A DNA stretch of 64,000 bases, from positions 6,386,001 to 6,450,000 of the forward strand of contig NC_017093.1 of the NCBI RefSeq assembly GCF_000284295.1. Direction: 5' to 3'. Shown one piece after another: positions 40,509 through 49,396 of this stretch (its first letter is position 1; every line of letters starts with the position of its first letter). Position numbers and translations under genes: made by a program. Origin of the DNA: Actinoplanes missouriensis 431 (lineage in GTDB: Bacteria > Actinomycetota > Actinomycetes > Mycobacteriales > Micromonosporaceae). Below the pieces are notes generated by a model. That model searched no databases. It had not been told where the DNA came from and was given only the letters and a program-made list of their open reading frames with translations.

Positions 40509-40859
40509 TCAGGGGGTGGTCAGGGCGGTGACTGCCTCGTCGACCGTGGGGCGCAGCGGGAACAGGCGGTCCAGGCTGGCCACCTTCAGGGTGCGCAGCA
40601 CGAAGTCGCGGGCCCCGGCGACCGCCAGCGAGCCACCCCGGCCGGCCAGCCGGTTGTGCAGCTGGACCAGGTAGTTCAGCCCGCTCGAATCGCAGAACGT
40701 CACGCCGGCCAGGTCGGCGACGATCCACCGGCCGGGGAGCTCGTGGACCGCGTCGGCCAGCACCGTCGTGCTGTCGCGGTCGATCTCGCCGACCGCGACG
40801 AGCACGGTTATGTCGCCGGCGACCACGGTGGTCGTCGCCGTCAGGAAATGATCAGACAT
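40509..40859 (-). CDS. STAS-domain anti-sigma factor antagonist
   Basis: 116 residues, RsbV/SpoIIAA type. The phosphorylatable Ser is in VTFCDSSGLNYLVQLHN, following GRWIVADLAG. In the partner-switching scheme it is dephosphorylated by a PP2C phosphatase and then sequesters an anti-sigma kinase. The gene overlaps the end of the PP2C gene by 8 bp, so the two are coupled. No RsbW-type kinase or sigma gene is next to it; the target must be elsewhere. Confidence 0.9.
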   Translation of the reverse strand: MSDHFLTATTTVVAGDITVLVAVGEIDRDSTTVLADAVHELPGRWIVADLAGVTFCDSSGLNYLVQLHNRLAGRGGSLAVAGARDFVLRTLKVASLDRLFPLRPTVDEAVTALTTP

Positions 40860-42066
40860 CAGCGGCTTTCGTTGTGGGGACGGTGTCGAGTGCCGCAGCA
40901 GCCGACCACTGCACGAGCAGCAGGGTGGCGTCGTCGTCGGGCGGGCCGCCCTGATGGTCCAGGACGGCGTGGGACAGCCGGCGCAGGGTCTCCGGCGCGG
41001 GCAGGCGGGCGGCGGCCGAGCGTTCGACGAGGCCGACCAGGCGGTTCACCCCGAAGAACTCACCCTCCGGGGTACGGGCCTCGGTCACCCCGTCGGTGTA
41101 GAGCAGCAGCCGGTCGTCCGGTTCCAGCGCCTCCTCGCCCACCTGCGCCCGCGGGTCGGCCAGCCCCAGGGGCAGTCGCCGGCCGGCGTCGAGTTCCCGG
41201 ACCAGCCGGCCGGAGCGCAGCAGCAGCGGCGCCGGGTGACCGGCGTTGAGGTAGCGGATCCGGCCGGTGTCGAGCCGCAGCTCGGCGAGGACCGCGGTGA
41301 CGAAGCGGACCTCGGTGAAGTGCTCGGTGAGCGCCTCGTCGGCGGCGCGTGCCTGCTCGGCGAGGCCACCGCCGGCGCGGCGGGCGGCACGGATCGCGGC
41401 GAGCGCGACCGCGCAGGCCACCCCGGCGGTCACCCCCTTGCCGACGGCGTCCAGGATCGCCACGTACGCCGTGTCGCCGTCCAGCGCGTAGTCGAAACCG
41501 TCGCCGCCCACCTCGTAGCAGGGCTGCAGAGCCGCGCTGATCACCGCCCGCTCGCAACTCACGGTGAGCGGCGGCAGCATGCGCCAGAGCAGCTCGGAGG
41601 CGGTGGACATGGCCTGCGAGCGGCGCACCAGGTCGAGGTGGTCACCGCGGGGCATGGTGGTGGTGATCAGGTGTCCGATCAGGCCGGCGAGCAGCTCGCA
41701 CTTGCCGACGAAGTCCGCATCCTGATCGGCCTCGGCCACGAATTCGACGACGCCGATCCGGTCCGTGCCGTTCACCATCGGCACCCACCACCGAAGCCCG
41801 TCCCCGCGCAACGACCTGACCCGGGCGAACGCCCGCCCGGCCAGGGAACCGTCGATCGGCAGCGGCTCCGGGGCGGCCCGGCCGGGTTCCGGCAGGGCCC
41901 GCAGCGCCATCTGCTCATAGTCGGTCAGCCAGATGGTGGCGCGCAGCCCGAGAGGGGACACCGCCGCGCCGACCCGCCCGGCGACCTCACCGGCCTGCCA
42001 CAGGTGTGAGTCGTCCAGCACGGCCCGCAGCGCCTCGAACCACCGCGTCTCGCCTTTCCCGGTCAC
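40852..42066 (-). CDS. GAF-domain PP2C (SpoIIE-type) serine phosphatase
   Basis: 404 residues. A GAF-like sensor fills about 20-150 (ATIWLTDYEQMALRAL, GRAFARVRSL, WWVPMVNGTDRIGVVEFV), and the SpoIIE phosphatase 165-390. Metal-ligand motifs: VGGDGFDYAL, AILDAVGKGVTAGV, LLLYTDGVTEART and PPDDDATLLLV. VGGDGFDY has an extra Gly relative to the usual VGGDFYD, a minor variant seen in actinobacterial paralogues. The probable substrate is the STAS protein encoded immediately downstream. Confidence 0.88.
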   Translation of the reverse strand: MTGKGETRWFEALRAVLDDSHLWQAGEVAGRVGAAVSPLGLRATIWLTDYEQMALRALPEPGRAAPEPLPIDGSLAGRAFARVRSLRGDGLRWWVPMVNGTDRIGVVEFVAEADQDADFVGKCELLAGLIGHLITTTMPRGDHLDLVRRSQAMSTASELLWRMLPPLTVSCERAVISAALQPCYEVGGDGFDYALDGDTAYVAILDAVGKGVTAGVACAVALAAIRAARRAGGGLAEQARAADEALTEHFTEVRFVTAVLAELRLDTGRIRYLNAGHPAPLLLRSGRLVRELDAGRRLPLGLADPRAQVGEEALEPDDRLLLYTDGVTEARTPEGEFFGVNRLVGLVERSAAARLPAPETLRRLSHAVLDHQGGPPDDDATLLLVQWSAAAALDTVPTTKAADV

Positions 42067-42091
42067 GGCGACACCCTATGCCCGTTACGTT

Positions 42092-42109
42092 GCGGCGGCG
42101 AACCGCCGC
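42092..42109 (-). terminator. Small GC hairpin upstream of the phosphatase gene
   Basis: GCGGCGG (42092-42098), loop CGAA, CCGCCGC (42103-42109). It sits in the 141-bp gap between the TetR stop (42208) and the PP2C start (42066), both on the minus strand. There is no T-run. Confidence 0.35.
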
Positions 42110-42207
42110 CCGGGGCGGCCCGGACGACGACCACCGACGTGTCCCGGCGGCCGCGCCGCGGCCGGCTCGGCGCCGCACCCGGTCGCGCGGCGGCCACGGG
42201 ATTTCTG

Positions 42208-42867
42208 TCACCCGTACCGGAATGGGGGTGGTGTCCAATTCTGGTCATTGAGGCGCTCGAAACCATCGAGCAGGACGTCGAGGGCGAACTCGAACTCGAA
42301 CTGGTCGTCGCAGCCGGCGCCGACGATCGAGTCGTTCTCGTGGGCGGCCGCCGTGGCGATCTCGAGGACGTGCGGGAAGAGCGTCAGATCCGGTGGTCGC
42401 CGGGTCTCGTCGGGCGCGTAGAGCTCCTGGGTGAAGCCGAGGACCCGGCTGCCGAGAGCGTGCATGACGTGGTGCGTGAGGGTCGCGGAGAGGCCGCCGG
42501 CACGGAAGATCCCGATCACCGAGTTCATGTGCGCGAGGATGGCCGGCGTCGGCGCCTGTCGCATCTCGATCGCCCGTGCGGCCCACCGGTGCCGCAGCAT
42601 CGCCTGCCGCGCGGCGAGGATGCGCTGCCGGACGGCCGGTTTCCACTCGGCGCCGGGGGCGGGCGGGTCGATCTCGGTGACGATCACGTCGAGCATGCCG
42701 TCGATCAGCTCGTCCTTGTTCGCCACGTGCTTGTAGAGGGCCATCGGCACCACGTCGAGCTCCTGGGCGAGCCGGCGCATGCTGAGCTGCTCCAGGCCGA
42801 TCTCGTCGGCCAGCCCGATCGCGGCGCGGAGGACCCGGTCCCGGTTCAGGCGCAGCGTCTTCACCAC
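42208..42867 (-). CDS. TetR-family transcriptional regulator (TetR_C_1 type)
   Basis: 219 residues. HTH at about 10-55 (RVLRAAIGLADEIGLEQLSMRRLAQELDVVPMALYKHVANKDELID, key helix VVPMALYKHV) and a long C-terminal domain of the tetracycline-repressor class, with HVMHALGSRVLGFTQE. Start is one of two tandem GTG codons (42867 or 42864); no ribosome-binding sequence is evident and the message may be leaderless. Divergent from the oxidoreductase gene with two operators in between. Confidence 0.87.
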   Translation of the reverse strand: MVKTLRLNRDRVLRAAIGLADEIGLEQLSMRRLAQELDVVPMALYKHVANKDELIDGMLDVIVTEIDPPAPGAEWKPAVRQRILAARQAMLRHRWAARAIEMRQAPTPAILAHMNSVIGIFRAGGLSATLTHHVMHALGSRVLGFTQELYAPDETRRPPDLTLFPHVLEIATAAAHENDSIVGAGCDDQFEFEFALDVLLDGFERLNDQNWTPPPFRYG

Positions 42868-42891
42868 GGTGGCACGATATCTCCCTTGACA

Positions 42892-42933
42892 GGTGTACGC
42901 CGTACACCTCAGCCTTGGTGTACGACGTACACC
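42892..42933. promoter_or_regulatory. Two tandem 17-bp TetR operators
   Basis: GGTGTACGCCGTACACC (42892-42908) and GGTGTACGACGTACACC (42917-42933), both perfect palindromes around one central base, with centres 25 bp apart. A TTGACA (42886-42891) abuts the first. The second ends two bases before the AGG-rich ribosome-binding sequence of the oxidoreductase gene. Confidence 0.85.
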
Positions 42934-42946
42934 TTGGAGGTGGCCC

Positions 42947-43918
42947 ATGAAAGCGCTGGTGCAGGACCGGTACGGGGAATGCTCGTTCGCCGATGTCCCG
43001 ACGCCCGAGATCGGCCCGGACCAGGTGCTGGTGCGGGTCCGCGCGGCCTCGGTCAACGCCTACGACTGGCACGTGCTGCGCGGCGACCCGCGGCTGGCCC
43101 GGCTCAGCATGGGTCTCACCCGGCCCCGCGCCCGGATCCGCGGCCGGGACTTCGCCGGTCAGGTCGTCGCCGCCGGGTCGTCGGTCACCCGGTTCCGGCC
43201 CGGTGACGAGGTGTTCGGCGACACCGGGACGGCCGACGGGACGTTCGCCGAGTTCGTGGCGGTCCGGGAGGAGCTGGTGGCGGATCGGCCGGCCGGGGTG
43301 CCGCCCGAGGCCGCGGCCGCCCTGCCGCTCGCCGGCGTCACCGCCCGGCAGGCCCTGCGCGACGTGCGGGCCGGCCACCGGGTCCTGATCAACGGGGCCT
43401 CGGGCGGGGTGGGCACCTTCGCCGTGCAACTGGCGGTGGCGTCCGGCGCGGCGGTGACCGCGGTGTGCAGCGCCCGCAACGCCGAGCTGGTCCGGTCGCT
43501 CGGCGCGGCCGTCGTCGTCGACTACCGGCAGACCGATGTCACCACCCTCGGCGAGCGGTACGACGTCGTCCTCGACCTGGTCGGCAACCGGTCACTGGCC
43601 GCGCTGCGCACGCTGCTGACGCCCGGCGGGACGCTCGTGCTCTCCGGCGGCGGGGTCTACCGCGGTGGGAGCGTGCTCGGGCCGATGCGGCTGATCCTCT
43701 GGGCGCAGCTGGTGTCCCGGTTCGCCCGGCAGCGGATCACGGTGCTGACCGCGACGACGAGCCGGGAGTCACTGGAGGCGCTCGCCGCGATGGTGGCGGA
43801 GGGCCGGATCACGGTGGCGATCGACCGGACGTTCCCGCTCGCGGCGGCCGCCGACGCGATCCGCTATCTGGAGACCGAGCACGCCCGCGCCAAGGTGGTC
43901 GTCACCACCGAGCAGTGA
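42947..43918 (+). CDS. NAD(P)-dependent medium-chain oxidoreductase, quinone-oxidoreductase-like
   Basis: 323 residues, MDR superfamily without structural zinc Cys cluster. N-terminal GroES-like domain (MKALVQDRYG, VRAASVNAYDWHVLRGDP, RGRDFAGQVVAAG, RPGDEVFGD), Rossmann motif NGASGGVGTFAVQLA at about 151-165. GGAGG precedes the ATG at 42947. Controlled by the divergent TetR protein through the twin palindromes. Substrate unknown, probably an enone or quinone. Confidence 0.88.
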   Translation: MKALVQDRYGECSFADVPTPEIGPDQVLVRVRAASVNAYDWHVLRGDPRLARLSMGLTRPRARIRGRDFAGQVVAAGSSVTRFRPGDEVFGDTGTADGTFAEFVAVREELVADRPAGVPPEAAAALPLAGVTARQALRDVRAGHRVLINGASGGVGTFAVQLAVASGAAVTAVCSARNAELVRSLGAAVVVDYRQTDVTTLGERYDVVLDLVGNRSLAALRTLLTPGGTLVLSGGGVYRGGSVLGPMRLILWAQLVSRFARQRITVLTATTSRESLEALAAMVAEGRITVAIDRTFPLAAAADAIRYLETEHARAKVVVTTEQ

Positions 43919-43999
43919 GCGGCCGGGGCGGGTCACCGGCCGGCGGTCAGCGAGCGGTGAGCGGCCGGGACGGGTCACCGGGCGGCGGTCAGCGAGCGG
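43916..43999. repeat. 42-bp tandem duplication spanning two convergent stop codons
   Basis: Units 43916-43957 and 43958-43999 differ at two positions; a third begins at 44000. The first copy starts at the stop codon of the oxidoreductase gene, the second contains the stop codon (43989-43991) of the radical-SAM gene. Confidence 0.88.
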
Positions 44000-45179
44000 T
44001 GAGCGGCGCCAGGTCGGCGGCGACCCGGTCGTGGACGTGCCGGACGAACACCCGCAGATCCGCGCAGTAGACCGACGGGGACCGGAAACCGGCGCCGGGA
44101 CGGTACCGGTGGGCGTAGTGCCCGCCGCCGCAGACCGCCACCGCCGGACATCCGAGGCACTCGGCGGCGAGGGCGTCCCGGCCGATCTGGCGGGCCACGA
44201 CGCCGGGATGGTCGAGCGCCGCGTCGAAGTCGTCACGCAGCACGCTCAGGCCGGTGGCGCAGGCGCCGGGGTAGGCGGTCTTCAGCGCGTCGGTCTGCTC
44301 GATCGCGCCGTCCGACTCCACGACCACCGTCGCGGACGGACTCAGGCCCAGCTGCTCACCACGGGCGGCGCCGCCGAGCACCAGGCTCAGCGCGTCGTCG
44401 AAGAGCCGGATCCGGACCGGGGAGCGGCTCGCGTACCACCTGTCGAAGACGGCGATCAGCCAGCCGGCGTGGGGCGTGGGCGCGCCGGCCGGACGCCACG
44501 GCGGGTTCTCCCAGGTGGCGTGCGGCAGCAGGAGGTCGATCGCGGGCGGGTCGAAGGCGATCAGCTGTTCATAGGTGGCGATCGGGTCAGTGCCGGGATT
44601 CACGGTGCCGAGCAGTCCCCCGTACACCTGCTGGTTCTCCGGTTTTCGCAGCAGCCGCAGAGCGCGGGCGACGGCGGTGAAGCTGCCCTGTCCACCGGGG
44701 GTGCGGCGGTGCCGGTCGTGATCGGCAGCCGTGCCGTCCACGCTCACCCCCGCGGTGATGCCGTGCTCGCGCAGAACGGCCACCACCGGCTCGTCGAGCA
44801 GCACGCCGTTGGTCTGCACGCTGAACTCCACCCGGCAGCTCGCCGGCAGGGCGGCCCGCGCGGCGCGGACCAGCTCGGCGATCCGGGCCGTGCCGTAGAG
44901 CAGCGGTTCGCCGCCGTGCAGCACGATCCGCACCGTCTCCAGGCGGTGCCGCCGCACGTGGCCGGCCAGGCGCGCGAACGCGGCGTCCCGCACCTCGTCG
45001 GACATCGTCCGGGGGCGCTGCCGCCAGCTCTGGTCGGCGTGCTCGTACATGTAGCAGTAGTCGCAGGCGAGGTTGCAGCGCTGGTGGATCTTCAGGACGA
45101 ACTCGCGGAACGGCACGGGCAGGTGGCCGCGCGCCCGTAGCGCCGCGACGTCGAGATCGGTGTACGGCCAGTGCTCCAT
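43989..45179 (-). CDS. FxsB-like radical SAM/SPASM peptide maturase
   Basis: 396 residues. WPYTDLDVAALRARG at the N-terminus and PVPFREFVLKIHQRCNLACDYCYMYE are the signature opening of the FxsB family of cyclophane-forming maturases. Cys35, Cys39 and Cys42 bind the radical SAM cluster; HGGEPLL follows. The SPASM auxiliary-cluster cysteines are Cys307, 341, 344, 350 and 372, with VCGGGHYAHRYRPG typical of the family. ATG 45179 has GGAGG five bases upstream. FxsB enzymes crosslink aromatic side chains in short precursors, often ending F-x-S-x-x; no such ORF is visible next to it. Confidence 0.85.
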   Translation of the reverse strand: MEHWPYTDLDVAALRARGHLPVPFREFVLKIHQRCNLACDYCYMYEHADQSWRQRPRTMSDEVRDAAFARLAGHVRRHRLETVRIVLHGGEPLLYGTARIAELVRAARAALPASCRVEFSVQTNGVLLDEPVVAVLREHGITAGVSVDGTAADHDRHRRTPGGQGSFTAVARALRLLRKPENQQVYGGLLGTVNPGTDPIATYEQLIAFDPPAIDLLLPHATWENPPWRPAGAPTPHAGWLIAVFDRWYASRSPVRIRLFDDALSLVLGGAARGEQLGLSPSATVVVESDGAIEQTDALKTAYPGACATGLSVLRDDFDAALDHPGVVARQIGRDALAAECLGCPAVAVCGGGHYAHRYRPGAGFRSPSVYCADLRVFVRHVHDRVAADLAPLTAR

Positions 45180-45279
45180 CGTTCCTCCGCTGCGAGTATG
45201 AAAGATCCTCGCAGGGTTCCCTCCGGTTGACACGATGGGGTGTTATAGACGCGGATCGCATCGATGACCGCGCGGGTGG

Positions 45280-47718
45280 GTGGTGCACGTGAGCTCCTGG
45301 ATACGGCGACGGGATCACAACCTCTTCGTCAACGCGTTCGTCCTGCTGGTCTGCGGCCTGATCGCCGGGGTCGTGGTGGCCGCCGCGCTGTTCCCCTACG
45401 CGGCGATGTCCGGGCTCACCCTGCGCGCCGGCGAGGAGGCGTTCGCGAGCCTGCCCAGCGAGCTCAAGGCGTTCAAGTCGCCGCAGATCACCCGCGTCTA
45501 CGCGTCCGACAACAAGACCCCGATCACCCAGTTCTACGACGAGTTCCGCAGCGACGTCCCGCTGAAGGACATCTCGCCGCACATGCGCGCCGCGATGGTG
45601 GCCGCCGAGGACCGGGAGTTCTACAAGCACAACGGCGTCGACATCAAGGGCGTGGCCCGGGCGCTCGTCAACAACAACCAGGGCGGACCGAAACAGGGCG
45701 CCTCCACGATCACCATGCAGTGGGTGCGGATGTCGCTGGCGTACTCGGCGACCAGCCCCAAGGACGTCGTCGAGGCCACCAAGGACACCCCGAAACGCAA
45801 GCTGACCGAGATGAAGTACGCGCTGGAGCTGGAGAAACAGCTCTCCAAGGACCAGATCCTCGAGCGTTACCTCAACATCGTGCCGTTCGGGAAGCAGACC
45901 TACGGCGTCTTCGCGGCCAGCCGGGTCTACTTCAACAAATCGCCGAAGGACCTGACGATCGGCGAGGCCGCCATGCTCGCCGGCATCGTCCGGGCGCCGT
46001 CCGGTTACGACCCGACGACCTCGGACGGTCACGAGGAGATCCGGCAGCGCCGCAACAACTACGTCATCCCCGGCATGGTGGAGATGGGCGCCATCACCGC
46101 GGCCCAGGCGAACGAGGCGATCAAGACGTCGATCCCGAAGAAGGTCCGGCCGATCAGCAACGGCTGCGTCTCGGTGGCGAAGAACAACTGGGGCTTCTTC
46201 TGCGACTATTTCTACCGGTGGTGGATGGACCGGCAGGAGTTCGGCCCCACCGCGTACGACCGGGAGCGTCGCCTGAAGAGCGGCGGGTACCGGATCACCA
46301 CCACGCTGGACGTCACCGCGCAGAAACAGGCCCGCGCCCGGATCTCGGACCTGATCTCCGAGAAGAACAAGAACGCGCTGCTGCTCGCCGCCGTGCAGCC
46401 CGGCACCGGCAAGGTGCGGCTGCTCGCCGCGAACCGCAGATACAAGCTGGACGACCCGGCCGACCCGCAGAACAAGATCTCCTCGGATCCGCGGAAGGCA
46501 CGCCAGGGCATCCGCGGCTCGTACCCGAACACGACGAACCCGCTGCTCACCGGCGGCGGCGATATCACCGGTTACCAGGCCGGCTCGGTCATGAAGATCT
46601 TCACGCTGGTGGCGGCGCTGGAGAAGAACTATCCCCTCGCCTACACGATCAAGGCGGAGAAACGCTACAAGTCGAAGTACATCATCGACAGCGGCAACGA
46701 CGCGGCCTGCGAGGGCACCCACTACTGGTGCCCGAGCAACTCCGGTGGCGGCGGCGAGGGCGTCTACAACATGTGGAGCGGCTTCGGCAGGTCGATCAAC
46801 ACGTACTTCGTGCCGCTCGAGGAACGGGTCGGCGCGGAGAACGTGGTGGCCGTCGCCAAGCGGTTCGGCATCCAGTTCCGGGCCGCCAGTGACGCCACCC
46901 TGGCCCAGCCCGGCAACGCGCATCAGTGGGGCGCGTTCACCCTCGGCGTCTCGGCGACCACCCCGCTGGACATGGCCAACGCGTACGCCACCCTGGCCGC
47001 CGACGGCATGTACTGCCCGCCCACCCCGATCGAGGGAATCGTCACCCGCGACGGCGCGAAACTCGACGTCGGCCGCTCGCACTGCATCCGCGCCACCGAC
47101 GTGGACGTGGCCCGCGCCGCCGTGGACGCGGCCCGTTGCCCGGTCGGCGACTCGGCGCGGCTCGGCAGTTGCGAGGGCAGCACGGCCGGCGACACCCGGC
47201 GGGTGGTCGGCCATCCGGTGTTCGGCAAGACCGGGACCACCGACCGGGACAAGACCGCGTCCCTGATCGCCGGCACCACGTCCCTGGTGGTGGCGGGTTA
47301 CCTGGTGAACCCGGACTACCAGAACCACAGGGACCGGCTCCGGCACGAGCAGGTCAACCCGGCCGTCTACCGGACACTCGGCGACTACATGGACGACAAG
47401 CCGCGGGTCCAGTTCAAACGCCCGGAGAACCGCAAGATCGCGTACGGCGATCGGCGCTCGATCCCCGACGTGGAGTGCGACCCGCTGGGCCGGGCCAGCA
47501 ACCGGCTGGAACGCGCCGGGTTCACCGTCGACATCGGCCGGGAGGTCGACTCGAACTGCCCGGCGGGCACCGCGGCCGGCACCGACCCGAGCGGCCGTAC
47601 CGTGAAGAACGGCGTGGTCACCATCGAGGTCAGCAACGGCAAGAGCACCGACCCTCCGGTGATCCCCGGCGTACCCCCGTCGACCCCGCCCACCCCGCCA
47701 CAAAACCCGCCCCGGTGA
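45280..47718 (+). CDS. Bifunctional penicillin-binding protein with PASTA domain
   Basis: Class A PBP, 812 residues from the GTG at 45280 (a GTG at 45289 is equally possible). One TM anchor (about 16-36). GT51 transglycosylase about 70-250 with the catalytic Glu in AAEDREFYKHNGVD and QGASTITMQWVR. Transpeptidase about 350-670 with SxxK in AGSVMKIF, SxN in GRSINTYF and KTG in FGKTGTT. A single PASTA domain near 735-795 (SIPDVECDPLGRAS, VDSNCPAGTAAG) and a Pro-rich tail. Peptidoglycan polymerisation and crosslinking outside the membrane. Confidence 0.92.
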   Translation: MVHVSSWIRRRDHNLFVNAFVLLVCGLIAGVVVAAALFPYAAMSGLTLRAGEEAFASLPSELKAFKSPQITRVYASDNKTPITQFYDEFRSDVPLKDISPHMRAAMVAAEDREFYKHNGVDIKGVARALVNNNQGGPKQGASTITMQWVRMSLAYSATSPKDVVEATKDTPKRKLTEMKYALELEKQLSKDQILERYLNIVPFGKQTYGVFAASRVYFNKSPKDLTIGEAAMLAGIVRAPSGYDPTTSDGHEEIRQRRNNYVIPGMVEMGAITAAQANEAIKTSIPKKVRPISNGCVSVAKNNWGFFCDYFYRWWMDRQEFGPTAYDRERRLKSGGYRITTTLDVTAQKQARARISDLISEKNKNALLLAAVQPGTGKVRLLAANRRYKLDDPADPQNKISSDPRKARQGIRGSYPNTTNPLLTGGGDITGYQAGSVMKIFTLVAALEKNYPLAYTIKAEKRYKSKYIIDSGNDAACEGTHYWCPSNSGGGGEGVYNMWSGFGRSINTYFVPLEERVGAENVVAVAKRFGIQFRAASDATLAQPGNAHQWGAFTLGVSATTPLDMANAYATLAADGMYCPPTPIEGIVTRDGAKLDVGRSHCIRATDVDVARAAVDAARCPVGDSARLGSCEGSTAGDTRRVVGHPVFGKTGTTDRDKTASLIAGTTSLVVAGYLVNPDYQNHRDRLRHEQVNPAVYRTLGDYMDDKPRVQFKRPENRKIAYGDRRSIPDVECDPLGRASNRLERAGFTVDIGREVDSNCPAGTAAGTDPSGRTVKNGVVTIEVSNGKSTDPPVIPGVPPSTPPTPPQNPPR

Positions 47719-47812
47719 CGACCTCGTCACGTGGATGGCCCGGTGCCGCCGGAAAACCCCGCCCGGAGAGATACCCTGCGGCAGGTCGAGTCGTGGTCGT
47801 GGGGAGCAGACA

Positions 47813-49396
47813 GTGAGTCAGAACGCGCTGGCGTCGTCCGGTGTCGCGGTGCAGGCGGGCCGGAGGCGGACCTTCGCCGTGATCTCGCACCCGGACGCCG
47901 GCAAGTCGACGATGACCGAGGCGCTGGCGCTGCACGCGCGCGTCATCGGGCAGGCCGGGGCGGTGCACGGCAAGGGCGACCGCAAGGGCGTGGTCTCCGA
48001 CTGGATGGCGATGGAGCAGCAGCGCGGCATCTCGATCACCTCGGCGGCGCTGCAGTTCTCGTACGGCGACACGGTGATCAACCTGCTGGACACGCCGGGG
48101 CACGCCGACTTCTCCGAGGACACCTACCGGGTGCTGACCGCCGTCGACAGCGCGGTGATGCTGCTGGACGCCGCGAAGGGCCTGGAGCCGCAGACGCTGA
48201 AGCTCTTCGAGGTGTGCCGCCAGCGCAGCATCCCGGTGATGACGTTCATCAACAAGTGGGACCGGCCGGGCCACGACGCGCTCGCCCTGATGGACGAGAT
48301 CGAGCAGCGGATCGGGCTGAAGCCGACCCCGCTGACCTGGCCGGTCGGCATCGCCGGGCACTTCCAGGGCGTGATCGACCGCCGTACCGGCGTCTTCACC
48401 CGGATGCAGCGCTCCCCCGGCGGCGCCGACCTGGCGATCGAGGAGGAGATGAGCTCCGAGGAGGCAGCCGAGCGGTACGGCGCGGACTGGGTCACCGCCA
48501 ACGAGGAGCTGGAGCTGCTCGCGATGACCGAGGCCGACTACGACGAGAAGGAGTTCCTGGCCGCCAAGAGCACGCCGGTGCTCTTCGGCGCGGCGGTCGC
48601 GAACCTCGGCGTCCGCCAGCTGCTGAACGTGCTGCTGGAACTCGCCCCGCCGCCCTCGGCCCGGCCCACCGTCACCGGCGCCGACCGGCCGGTGGACAGC
48701 TCGTTCTCCGGCTTCGTGTTCAAGATGCAGGCGAACATGAACCGCACCCACCGCGACCAGGTCGCGTTCGTCCGGGTCTGCTCCGGCCGCTTCGAGCGCG
48801 GCATGATCGTCACGCACGCCGGCACCGGGCGGCCGTTCACCACGAAATACGCCCAGCAGATCTTCGGCCAGGGCCGGGACACGATCGACGAGGCGTACCC
48901 AGGTGACGTGATCGGCCTGGTGAACGCGACGGCGCTGGGGATCGGCGACACCCTCTACGCCGGGGAGCCGGTGCAGTACCCGGCGCTTCCGTCCTTCCCG
49001 CCGGAGCACTTCGCGGTGGTGAGCACGTCCGACACGTCGGCGTTCAAGCGGTTCCGGCGCGGCATCGAGCAGCTCGACGGCGAGGGCGTCGTCCAGGTGC
49101 TGCGTTCCGAGCAGCGCGGCGACCAGTCACCGGTCCTCGCGGCGGTCGGCCCGATGCAGTTCGAGGTCGCCACCTACCGGCTGGAGACCGAGTTCGGCGT
49201 GAAGGTGCAGCTCAACCACCTGCCGTACGAGGTGGCGGCACGCACCGACGCGGCCGGCCGGGAGATCCTGCGCACCGAGTCGAACGTCGAGGTGATGACC
49301 CGGGTGCGCGACGACACCCTGCTCGCGCTCTTCCCGCACAAGTGGCGGATGCGCACGGTGGCCGGCCGCCACCCGGAGCTGTTGCTGGAGGAATAG
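47813..49396 (+). CDS. prfC: Peptide chain release factor 3
   Basis: GTPase that recycles RF1/RF2 from the ribosome. 527 residues. G1 HPDAGKST (26-33), switch I QQRGISITSAA, G3 DTPGHADFSED, G4 NKWDR, then the domain II beta-barrel (FSGFVFKMQANMNRTHRDQVAFVRV, shown as FKMQANMNRTHRD) and the C-terminal domain (PMQFEVATYRLETEFG). GTG 47813 follows GGGGAG; longer in-frame versions overlap non-conserved sequence. Monocistronic. Confidence 0.93.
   Translation: MSQNALASSGVAVQAGRRRTFAVISHPDAGKSTMTEALALHARVIGQAGAVHGKGDRKGVVSDWMAMEQQRGISITSAALQFSYGDTVINLLDTPGHADFSEDTYRVLTAVDSAVMLLDAAKGLEPQTLKLFEVCRQRSIPVMTFINKWDRPGHDALALMDEIEQRIGLKPTPLTWPVGIAGHFQGVIDRRTGVFTRMQRSPGGADLAIEEEMSSEEAAERYGADWVTANEELELLAMTEADYDEKEFLAAKSTPVLFGAAVANLGVRQLLNVLLELAPPPSARPTVTGADRPVDSSFSGFVFKMQANMNRTHRDQVAFVRVCSGRFERGMIVTHAGTGRPFTTKYAQQIFGQGRDTIDEAYPGDVIGLVNATALGIGDTLYAGEPVQYPALPSFPPEHFAVVSTSDTSAFKRFRRGIEQLDGEGVVQVLRSEQRGDQSPVLAAVGPMQFEVATYRLETEFGVKVQLNHLPYEVAARTDAAGREILRTESNVEVMTRVRDDTLLALFPHKWRMRTVAGRHPELLLEE

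Noticed and set aside
42092..42109. Regulatory stem for the phosphatase gene
   Set aside because: Only a 7-bp GC stem in GC-rich DNA; listed as a low-confidence terminator and not as a regulator.
45180..45279. FxsA-type precursor peptide upstream of the radical SAM gene
   Set aside because: The only short frames (for example MRSASITPHRVN on the minus strand and a ten-codon one on the plus strand) lack an F-x-S-x-x end and do not stop before the enzyme gene.
44587..47730. Very long open frame (about 1040 codons) antisense to the penicillin-binding protein
   Set aside because: High-GC antisense shadow: His/Arg/Gly/Val-rich, no domain pattern, and the opposite strand encodes a complete PBP with all catalytic motifs.
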